From: Bathymodiolus brooksi
Taxonomy: Eukaryota > Mollusca > Bivalvia > Mytilida > Modiolidae
Length of the DNA: 64,000 bases
Direction of reading: 5' to 3'
Assembly (NCBI GenBank): GCA_963680875.1
Contig: OY804584.1
Span: forward strand, 96,306,031-96,370,030
In this document: positions 27,501-39,500 of the stretch, in pieces
Numbering within the stretch: position 1 is the stretch's first letter
Layout of the letters: every line of letters starts with the position of its first letter
Notes under the pieces: generated by a model
The model's input: the letters and a program-made list of their open reading frames with translations, nothing else
What the model was told of the DNA's origin: nothing
Database searches by the model: none
Program-made: the position numbers and the translations under genes

Positions 27501-30500
27501 AAGGCGAAGAAGTCGCCCACTTCGCCTGGTTTGGTGAGCCCTGTAATTATAATTAATTAATTTCATAGAGATAGTATAAACAAAAATTTAATACTGTCAC
27601 CTTCACAGTTACAAATTTTTCTCAGAAATAAAGTTTTAGTGAAAATACAGAAAAAAATTGTGAGAAATTTTGGTTCGTGGGTAACAATTTTCCTCCTCAA
27701 GACCATACCAACATTAAGCTATCTATTATAATACAACTATTTGAAACAGTATAATGATACAATCATTATTGTATTCAAAACTTGACTTCCAGCATACACA
27801 TCAGTATTCAAAATACAATCAGTAATCAGAATTACGTCCCTTTGAATTTAATCATCACTTGTGTACTGTAAATTCAACAAGAGCTACAAACATCCAAGAA
27901 GAAGATGCTTGTGTTTCACTCAAACTCAAGGGAAAAACATTTAATATAAGTGGGGATAAAACTGGCCCAATGGCCCAAGACTTAAATTTTGTTCTGGGCC
28001 CCTGAAAATTTCAAAAAACAGTTGCTCCACTGACTACTGAAATTTTGAATATTTCATATGCACTGTTAGTTGCTGTGCATCAAGCAATTTTAATGGGATA
28101 TTAAAACTAATATTTCAGTCTGCACCAAAAAAGTTTTGACCAACTAGCCCGAAAGACCAATTTCAAGAAATTTTCCTATTTGTCCAAACAAGATTTATGC
28201 TCATTTCCACTAGCCCAAATCAATTTTTACTAGTTACAGGCATAGGGCTAGTGGCTAAAGGCACAGCCTGATATTTTAGGAAGTCCAGAATGCAACTGCA
28301 GAAAATGCGACGTAAAATATTTCTTGCATCACTTTCCTCAACAATCCAAATTATCTCCCCTTCTCCTAAAAATTTAATCTGAAATTTCATTAACATAGTT
28401 TAATGCACTAATGCACAATGAATTTCAAGAAATCTTGTTAATTTACAAACTCAGTTTTGTATCCTATTTTCTCTACTTTCATATCCCACAGGAGAAAGCT
28501 CAGGACCATTTATTTATCTTATCTATGACTCAACAGTTCTGTTTTATATTCCACTCTTAAGCATACACATCAGTATTCAAAGTACAATCAGAAATCAGAA
28601 TTACGTCCCTTTGAATTTAATCATCATTTATGTATGCTCTGTACATTGCAACAAAAATCAAAGTATGTCCCCTTATTTTATATGTACAGAGGGATTAGGC
28701 TTATGGTGTTTAATGCCACTTTCATTAATATTTCAGTTATATCGTGGTGGTTCGTTTTATTGGGAGGAAACCGTAGGATCCAGAGAAAACCATTGACCTG
28801 CCGCAAGTCACTGACAAACTTTATCACATAATGTTGTATGGAGTACACCTCGCTTGAACGGAATTGGAACTCAAAACGTTAGTGGTGATAGGTACTGATT
28901 ACATTGGTAGCTATAAATCCAACTATCATACGATCACGACCACGACGGCCACTATATATTTACAAAGTTCTAGTATTCATTTACATGCAAAATTTCATCT
29001 GTTACAAATATATTTTTTCAGAATTAATTTTTTTTATATATTAAGCTGAATATTCATGGCAAACACTCGAATCATTTTCTTTTAAAAAGAATTTCAAAGT
29101 TGATGATTTAAATGTTAACTACTATTCTAAACAGAGCAACGGAATTATATAGAAAATTTAACTTGATAAACTTATTGTACGGGAGAGATAGAACAAGTTA
29201 TATTATATGTAAGTATTGAAAATATTCAGTTATAGCAATGTATGTTTGTTTTTCCTGAAGAACATAGTTGCTCCTTAATGCTTCATGCTCAGCAGAGAAA
29301 CAGCAAATACCAATGAACTGACTCGACAAGGATTCGAGCCAACGATCTAGTGCACTCGAGACGAGCACACAAACCACTACATCACTGATGCAGGTACCTA
29401 CTTTAGATGCACCAATAACCACTGTGTGGGCTGCAACTGCAATAAACCCATCAATCTGTGCTCCAAGGTCACTGAAATATACATAAGACAGAAATGATTA
29501 CTATTCAAGTAAAATACAACAAAATATTAATTAATTGAGTGTTTTTAAACATTAATAACTGATGATTTTGAATATTTAAAAAAATAACCAAAAATAAAAG
29601 AGAAATGAATGGACTCGCGTTTCGAGTCTGGGCACCTCACATAACGTATTGTACTTGTTCATAAGGACAAAGCGGCCCTGTGATTATCAGTAATAGAAAT
29701 ATTGTACTTGCTTGCAGGGATCAATCAGACATAATACTTTTAGCTTTGAACTTGTTCTCCTACATCTAAACACAACATATTTGTATTGACCGATATTTGA
29801 ACAAAAGTACATAAATGATGCTAAGGGTTTACTTTGGTGAAGGCTGGTTTTACTGGTCAATCAAATAATTTATACAGATATCACCATAAAAACAATTTTT
29901 CTCTTGTACAACTTACAGGGCTTTCAATATTTTTCAAGTCTACCAGTACTTCATTATTTGCAGGCGTTACTATTGATAAAAATTGGAACAATTTTCATGA
30001 ATATCTTATACAACACTCTTGAAAATCAGGAGGTACCAAAGACCATTTTAGGCGGGTAAAGGTACCTGGTACCGCCCCTTATTGAAAGGCCTGAACTTAC
30101 ACTTTTACAACGTCTCCATCTTTTAATAAAACGTCTGTTTCACTTTTTAACGGGGAGTTGTGACATATACAGTTGTTTACAGATACACAAGTCGGGAAGG
30201 CAATACCTGTAAGGATAAATATATAATTGTTACATAATTTCTTTTTTTTACCTCAATTCAAATTGAATTTATATTTTAACAATATTTTTAACAAGTTAAA
30301 ACAGACCTAAGCTGCATTTAGTCTCCCCAAATACATCAATTATTATTTGTCAGCAAGACCACACTCAGCCATGACATTCGACAGTTGTCTAAGACCACAC
30401 TCAACCATGACCTTTTGACAGTTGTCTAAGTCAACACTCAACCATGAACACCTATTTAAAATTGTCCAATCAGAACACTATATATTGGATACAGTTTTCT

Positions 30501-33500
30501 GATTGGTTGTTTTTGAGTAGGATTATAAAACTCAATCAAATCACAATCTTTCTCTGATGCCAATTCTCACAAGTACAGCAATACTAAAGAACTTGTAGTT
30601 TTTTTTAACCTGTGCAAATGTCTACATACATGCCTAAAGTGTACTTCTACAGTACAGTCAGAGACATAGTGTGATAAATCACTGTGATAGACATATCACT
30701 CTGCTTAGTGATACTGATACAGTACAGTCAGAGACATAGTGTGATAAATCACTGTGATAGACATATCACTCTGCTTAGTAATACTGATACAGTACAGTCA
30801 GAGACATAGTGTGATAAATCACTGTGATAGACATATCACTCTGCTTAGTGATACTGATACAGTACAGTCAGAGACATAGTGTGATAAATCACTGTGATAG
30901 ACATATCACTCTGCTTAGTGATACTGATACAGTACAGTCAGAGACATAGTGTGATAAATCACTGTGATAGACATATCACTCTGCTTAGTGATACTGATAC
31001 AGTACAGTCAGAGACATAGTGTGATAAATCACTGTGATAGACGAATCACTCTTCTTAGTGATACTGATACAGTACAGTCAGAGACATAGTGTGATAAATC
31101 ACTGTGATAGACATATCACTCTGCTTAGTGATACTGATACAGTACAGTCAGAGACATAGTGTGATAAATCACTGTGATAGACATATCACTCTGCTTAGTG
31201 ATACTGATACAGTACAGTCAGAGACATAGTGTGATAAATCACTGTGATAGACGAATCACTCTTCTTAGTGATACTGATACAGTACAGTCAGAGACATAGT
31301 GTGATAAATCACTGTGATAGACGAATCACTCTTCTTAGTGATACTGATACAGTACAGTCAGAGACATAGTGTGATAAATCACTGTGATAGACATATCACT
31401 CTGCTTAGTGATACTGATACAGTACAGTCAGAGACATAGTGTGATAAATCACTGTGATAGACGAATCACTCTTCTTAGTGATACTGATACAGTACAGTCA
31501 GAGACATAGTGTGATAAATCGCTGTGATAGACATATCACTCTTCTTAGTGATACTGATACAGTATAGTCAGAGACATAGTGTGATAAATCACTGTGATAG
31601 ACGAATCACTCTTCTTAGTGATACTGATACAGTACAGTCAGAGACATAGTGTGATAAATCACTGTGATAGACATATCACTCTGCTTAGTGATACTGATAC
31701 AGTACAGTCAGAGACATAGTGTGATAAATCACTGTGATAGACATATCACTCTGCTTAGTGATACTGATACAGTAGTCAGAGACATAGTGTGATAAATCAC
31801 TGTGATAGACATATCACTCTGCTTAGTGATACTGATACAGTACAGTCAGAGACATAGTGTGATAAATCACTGTGATAGACATATCACTCTGCTTAGTGAT
31901 ACTGATACAGTACAGTCAGAGACATAGTGTGATAAATCACTGTGATAGACATATCACTCTGCTTAGTGATACTGATACAGTAGTCAGAGACATAGTGTGA
32001 TAAATCACTGTGATAGACATATCACTCTGCTTAGTGATACTGATACAGTACAGTCAGAGACATAGTGTGATAAATCACTGTGATAGACATATCACTCTGC
32101 TTAGTGATACTGATACAGTACAGTCAGAGACATAGTGTGATAAATCACTGATAGACATATCACTCTGCTTAGTGATACTGATACAGTACAGTCAGAGACA
32201 TAGTGTGATAAATCACTGTGATAGACATATCACTCTGCTTAGTGATACTGATACAGTACAGTCAGAGACATAGTGTGATAAATCACTGTGATAGACATAT
32301 CACTCTTCTTAGTGATACTGATACAGTACAGTCAGAGACATAGTGTGATAAATCACTGTGATAGACATATCACTCTGCTTAGTGATACTGATACAGTACA
32401 GTCAGAGACATAGTGTGATAAATCACTGTGATAGACATATCACTCTTCTTAGTGATACTGATACAGTACAGTCAGAGACATAGTGTGATAAATCACTGTG
32501 ATAGACATATCACTCTGCTTAGTGATACTGATATATCTTTTAGTCTGTTAAATCTATTTACTTATTTTGATATGCCTTTTGGGTGTCATAGTAATTAACA
32601 ATTTAAAATGTAAAAGAAATTTGGAAGATATATTTGATAGAAAAGATATATCAAAATCACCAAAATGAGTGATACGTCTATCCCAGTGATTTATCACGCT
32701 ATGGCTCTTGACTGTACTTTCAATGTATAATGCAAAAACAATGTATACATATCTGATATAAATTTCAAGAAGTCTTTATACTGGAAGTATTTCAAGATTG
32801 ACAGTCATTAGTTTACTTTCAAGTTAGTTCTGTTCTTGAAAATGTTGTGAACATAGAGGAGGAATCTGAAGTATATAGAACTTGAGCACCGAAGACAGTC
32901 CACATTTTATATACCACCATAATATTCATGTAAAGTTACCATACAAACTTAACATGCCAAGAACAGGTGGGTAATCTTTAATTTTTACAGTGTATAAGTT
33001 TTTTTTGCATTTGCACATCTACATGCAAGTATTTGAGTTATCCAAGATGATTGATTGGTGTTTAACACAAATTTCAGCTTTATCATGGTATGAATTAGCC
33101 AAGAAACAATATAAGGAGATTTAACTAAACGTTCGATTTTGACCTTTCTACGGAAGGTAAATCAGTGTGTTTTTGTAATACCTTTCTTCATTTCTTTGTC
33201 TTTTCTGAATACCTTTCCTGTTTCTTCAATCAGTCTATTATCTCCAAACTCACAGATATTTATTACTGATGCTCCATCTGTACATTTATCTATAACTTCC
33301 TTTAAAATACCTGTTAAAATAAAAATAAAAAGAATCAATGTAAATTTTATCAAATAAAAGATGACGATGTGGCGAGAACAAGTTAACTGTCAATGAGATG
33401 ATGATTAGGTCTGCTTTGTACTAGATCAACACACTTAGTTGGATTTTAATATTGCTAGCTCACTGAAACAACAATCTGCGGATAGAAATCTCTCCCCACT

Positions 33501-36500
33501 CGAGCACATTATTCTGATTTCGAAGACCACCAGTCTTTGCTCTTTCCCCTTAATGCTGCCTGCTTAGCGGAAAAGCAGACTTGCCTACCCATTTTTGTTA
33601 AAAATCGTTCAGATGCTTGAAAAAAAATAGTAAGGCCCTTTTTTTTTGGGGGGGGGGGGGAGGGGGGGGCTTGCCCCCCCTTGAAATTTGTTTTCACTTG
33701 CATTCAAAATGGTGCATTCTGAGGCACTTTACGGTAGTTTACAAGTGTATGAAAAAGAAGGTTTCATAGAAATGATTTTTTTTTAATTTTTAGCAAGCAA
33801 TAAGACCATTTCAAAATGACCGTGGAGCTTTTATTTTCTGGCAAGAATGGGGTAGAAAAGTTCTTGGCACTTCAATCTTTTCCATTTGCGTATCTCATGA
33901 GTTATCCATCGATAACATAATTATCTCAGTGTTCCAGCTAGGAATTGAAAATGGAGTATCAAAAACTATGAAAAAGGGCAATAGTTATTTTCAGTTACTT
34001 AATATTAAAAATGTCTTTCAGCACTACATTTTCAGCTCTTTGCATCAATGCATAGATCTACATGACTCATTGTTTATTTATATTTTATTACATATGTACA
34101 GAAATGCAGTCAAAATCTGAAGATCAATAAAAAGACATGTGCTAAAAAGAATATTAGTGTTATGAATGTTCCAGATACAATTTTAACTAAAATAAAAGTC
34201 ACATTGTGTTTACAAGTCTTCTGTTTTTGTGTTTAAAAAAGGCATGTACACACTTGTCTCATACATGTATATTTTTGTCAGTGTACAGATCACAGTTGTA
34301 CTTAATGTTCAAAATTTTGGAAAGTGTCTCAGTTTTAATGTTAGCTCTGTGGCTGGTTTTGATTAAGGCAACTTGAAAGAAAAGTCTCTCAACTTCTGCA
34401 GTGCTCAAAGGCTGTATGACAGCAATGCTGTACAGTTTGGAGACAAGTGGATACATTGAAGAAAGATTCTTGTCTTTGTGATCTACTGACTGAAATAGTT
34501 CATTCAAGTGAGTTAAGGATCTGTTGTCAGAGGACAAAATCTGTATATTTTATTTTGATTTGCATTAGAAATTTTCCATAACTTTATTAATTATAAATTA
34601 TTCTCAAGTGACTGAAGTGTTTTTAGTAGGTACTTCTACAGAACGTGAATATATTTAAAGGCATGTGCTAGATTTTAATAAATGTAGGATCACTTGAACT
34701 TGGCAACAAACAAATTATGTACCAGTATTGTGATTATTGTGTTGGATCTAATTAGTATTGCAAGCATATATCAATAAAGACTGGTACAAATGGAGAACAT
34801 AAAGTTTAATAAAAAAGTGTTTTTATTCATTGATTTTTTTTTAAATTGAAAGCAATTAGAAAAATTAAAACTATTACTGAAATACGGCAGGGGAGATAAT
34901 AATTTTATTGACTTTTTTTTATCAATCCTCTTGTGATTTTTGCAACAACAATTTTAGACTCTTTTTGAAATATTTTGGTAGCCCTAAAAGGGCTGTTTAG
35001 ATGTTTAGATGAAATTGGTGTACATGTTTTGGCAATTTTTTACAATGACCCAAGGACATATTTCACTGATCAGGATTACCGAAGTCATAAACTGATCACT
35101 TGGTGAGGGCAGGAAATTACTAATTAGCGGACAACAGGTGATTGCTGTTAAAAGCATTACACCTGCCACGCTTTAACACCTGTACACATTTAATTAGAAA
35201 TGAATTGGACAAGTTTTGTGACAATGTGGACAACACAAGCGTACACGTTTGGGATTCATGTACGGCATGAAAAGGGCAGAGGGGCGCAAGGGAAGGGTAG
35301 AAAGGGCAGAGGGGTGCAAGGGATGGCTAAAAAGGGCAGAGGGGCATAAAATTCCGGGGGCGGGGTGCAGCGCCCCTCTATTTTGGTCTAGCTGGAACAC
35401 TGTATCTTTTTGATGTGTCTCTAGATTTTTCAGTTGAAATATCTCTTCCATTTAAACGTTTAATCGAACATCAAATGATAATAAGTTAAGCGTAGAATTA
35501 ACACAGATCAATGATAAATTCAGATAAATTTGTTTCATTCCCCTAGTATTAAATAACCCCTGACAAATGCATTGCTATCGATCCTTTTGTATAATTGTGG
35601 ATTTTAAAAATCTTTAAGATGAAAGAGTGAATAAATATTGTATATTTCTTTTATTTAATGAAAAAATATTTTAGTTTCTAACAGTCGAACCGACGATTTC
35701 ACTCGTTTGAAGCGGCGACATATCGCCGGGTGCCGGCCCTTATTGAAACCCCTGCATATTGTGAATGACACATGATATAACCACATAAGGCCATAATTAA
35801 AAATATGTTTGTTTGCCCGAACGCGGCCGACCCGAAAAAAACTAGCCCAACACAAATATTTTTTTTGCCAAAAACTTTTTTTTGTACTTCCGGTCGTTCG
35901 GAAATTTTTCGGTTCCCTACGGTAAATTTGTTTTTAAAATTCTATATCATACGGATGTTTGAATAGTAAACTTGTAACACTTTCAAACGGTTTACAGGCC
36001 TCGACATTAACGTTTGTCCGATACCAGTGAAAACTGACGTCGGACAAGTAGATCTTGTATTACGGTTGTCCGACGGGACAAGTGAAAAAATCAGAGATTC
36101 CCAAACGTGCCGGTACGACGGACAAATCTATTTCCACTGGTATAAAATACTTGGTTTGTTGTATAAAAGAGCCATGTTTGATCTCCAATTTGTCCATAAT
36201 TTATTTTGATTAAAACTAAAGTGAAACGCCAGATCAAAACTCTTTTATTGATATCATTTATCATGCTTTGATGAAGTTCAAGGACATTGACAAAATTAAA
36301 GTCGCAATCTCAGAAACGCTTTAATGAACGGAAATATCAATATTTGAAATATAAGAACAAGAATCACTCCGGAACGGAAACGTAAAAATTATCGGATATC
36401 AATTTGGCGCCAAATTTAAACTGGTCTTTTGTGCAAAATACGATGGAGGACTTGATTTAGGCTTTTGGGAAATATTGAAACCTTTGAAATGGACAAATAT

Positions 36501-39500
36501 TACAAGCTTTTTCCTGATCTGGTTGAAAAGATCCACTAAAATTTGTATTTCTCTGTGAATTTAAATAAAATACTTTGCTTTATTTATATCACAGGCACTT
36601 GTTTCTGGTAAAAAAAATATACCTAGATACTGGTATATATAGTATCTAGGTATATTCTTTTTAACCAGAAACAAGGATTTATATAACACAAATATGAGTT
36701 ATTGTAATTTGTGTGGTATTGGATCACAACACAGTAATATTTCAAAAGGAAAAGGGAGGGGGGGGGGACATACACAAATCACTGGTATGCAAGACTCCAA
36801 TCAAGGTAGACAGAAATAAAAATGTGACATTGAATATATGTCCTTAAGGTAGTTATGAATAAAAAAAAACCTAGAACAAATCAGTTCAGGCAGCTTTAAC
36901 TATTTACTAAATTTGGGCAGAGTAATGTCAGAGGGGTTGCGAAACAATGTTTCGATTAATCGCAATTGACTTCTCCCTGTGAGCTCTCTGAAAGAGAAGT
37001 CACTTCTCCCTCTAATTTGTAAGTAGTGGGAGCCTTGGATAATTATTCTCTAGTTTTTGTAATTTTTATTAATTTTTTCGGGCAACTAAAATATTGAGTC
37101 GGACAAGTACTTTTTTTAGTTAGTTGTCCGAAGGGACAAGTTGAAAAATATGTTAATGTAGAGGCCTGGTTTACTGATCTAGTTCTTCTTCATTCGACTT
37201 CTCTCTGTGGTTATCTAAGTCATCATTCAATTTCAGATGTCCGTGAAATGGCAGACTACACGATTGCGTCGTCTGTCAATATTGAAAAAGGGAAACAAAA
37301 TGAGGAATATTGTGTCGAACAGTTATATCGTTTCAACAACAAACTAACATGGAAAAGGTTATATCCAGAAGAATTGATATTGAAAAAAATGAACCATGTG
37401 GCCATTACTGTCTCTAGTCTACTCTGACAAAACTGGTCACCAAACGTTTCAACCAGATTACGTAGAGCCTATCCAAGTGACGTCGTACAGGAATTTGATC
37501 CCCAATTGAAATTTGTAACCTTTACCGTTCATAGAGACCCGGAAGATGAGGATGTCAATAATAACAAGATATGATTATAATCTAACGATTATGAAGTCTC
37601 CCAAACCGGCCACCGACAACCAGTTTAAAAAATAAATTAAAAGCTACCTTTGAAATCAAACAATGTTGAATTTGTGCGGTATTGTGGCGACCATTTTGAA
37701 AATGGCGACCGGTAGAAATTTTTCGATGTTAGGAATCAATTCGGGACATCATAATCTACCCACATATCAAATGACGTTGAAATCGGACAATGTTGAATTT
37801 GTGTGGTATTGTGGTGGCCATTTTGAAAATGGCGACCGGTAGAAATTTTTCAATGCCGGGACATCATTATCTACCCACATATCAAATTTTGATGATATCG
37901 GACAATGTTGAATTTTTACGGTATTGTGGTGGCCATTTTGAAAATGGTGACCGGTAGAAATTTTTCAATGTCGGGACATCATTATCTACCCACATATCAA
38001 ATTTTTATGATATCGGACAATGTTGAATTTTTACCCCCCATTTTTTATACTGTATTTTAGCAGCCATTTTGAAAATGGCAGACATCTCGAAATTTTTGAA
38101 AACGCAGAATTGCTCCTCTAATGGTGACCTATCACTATGTCAAATTTTATGTCTCTATCATTATACATTTAGAAGTTATCAACATTAATGTACGAAATTT
38201 CAACTTTCCCATAGGATTCTATAGTAACCCCCACCCTCTTTGAACCCCTCAAAATATGACTTTGACCCCCCTTTACCACAAAGCTGAAAACTTTAGGACC
38301 AACTAGAAACATATATCTATAGAAATTCTGTCCAGTAGTTCCTGAGATCTGCCGTGGACAAGTTCATGGTCTGCGGAAAGAAAGGAGAAAAAGAAAAAGA
38401 AGAATAATAATAATAATAAGAAACGGAGCAAAAACAATAAGTCTCCCAAACTTTGTTTGGGAGACTTAATAATAATATAAGTGCTTTTCTAAATTCGTGC
38501 AATAAAGTCCCTGTAAAAGAATTCAGTGAGGAAGCACCAAAGTTTACAGGCGAGTTTTTTTTGTTATGGTTTTGTAATGAGATTGTGTAAAGCTTCATGT
38601 CACTAATAAATGAAGTTTGCCCACACTTTCTCAATTTTTTCCCCTATTTTTGACCTGGGAATTCGGGAAGGGGGGTAATGAGAAATATGTGTTTACTAGG
38701 GGGAGTGCTGCCCAATTTTTGTTTCCCTTGGAACAAATTTGAAAATTGTATAACAATAATGCACATCAATCGTATAGTCCACGATGTTAGAAACCACTCA
38801 ATATTCAATGGCTCTATATTTCTATATGTATGGAGCATTTGACACCAGTCTGCTTAAACACTCGTATTGTAATTGCTATGCCCCTTGTGGGTCCTTAATT
38901 GGTCAATAAAGTATTCTTATTCTTATTCATATTTTTGTCATGTGTTTACAAGGGAAAGTGCTGTCACACTATTTCACAACAAAACAATATAGGATTAAAC
39001 GCTTCTTTTCAGGAGTTCATGCATGTGTACACAGTGCTGATGCACTCACGTGCACCTTATCCACACCTTTCTGGGAAATGGTCATGTTAAGAAAACAAAA
39101 TGCATTAATTCTATAAGAATTATACATAAATGACCACTTTTGTGCTGTCAGAGCCATGAATGAGGTTCGAACTCACAACGTTAGTGATGATAGGCACTGA
39201 TTGCAAAGATAGTTGTAAATCCAACTACCATATGATCACGACCACCCCTAGATGACATATAAATGTGGTAAAAACTTTAATTGAAATTCTTCATCACACA
39301 CTCACAATATTATGATATCATGAAGATGAATCAATTCTTAATAAACACGTGTTTTGCTGTTAAGAGTTATCTCTCAAAAGTCACGTGACCTCAAAGCAAG
39401 AATACCGCAATGACAATATGGTGGAATGAATTAGGCGGGATCAGTTAATCTCAAGACATTTGTTATGATAATGAGCTAGAAATGAATAATAATGAGCAAG

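Noticed and set aside
30655..32532. Regular direct repeats resembling a CRISPR array
   Set aside because: There are no unique spacers; the whole 70 bp repeats. The unit is a transposon arm in animal DNA.
35194..35451. Pro/Leu-rich frame with PSAL repeats and a CPHCHKTC motif
   Set aside because: It crosses the terminus and target duplication of the hAT element and is produced by a GC-rich minisatellite; no family is recognised.
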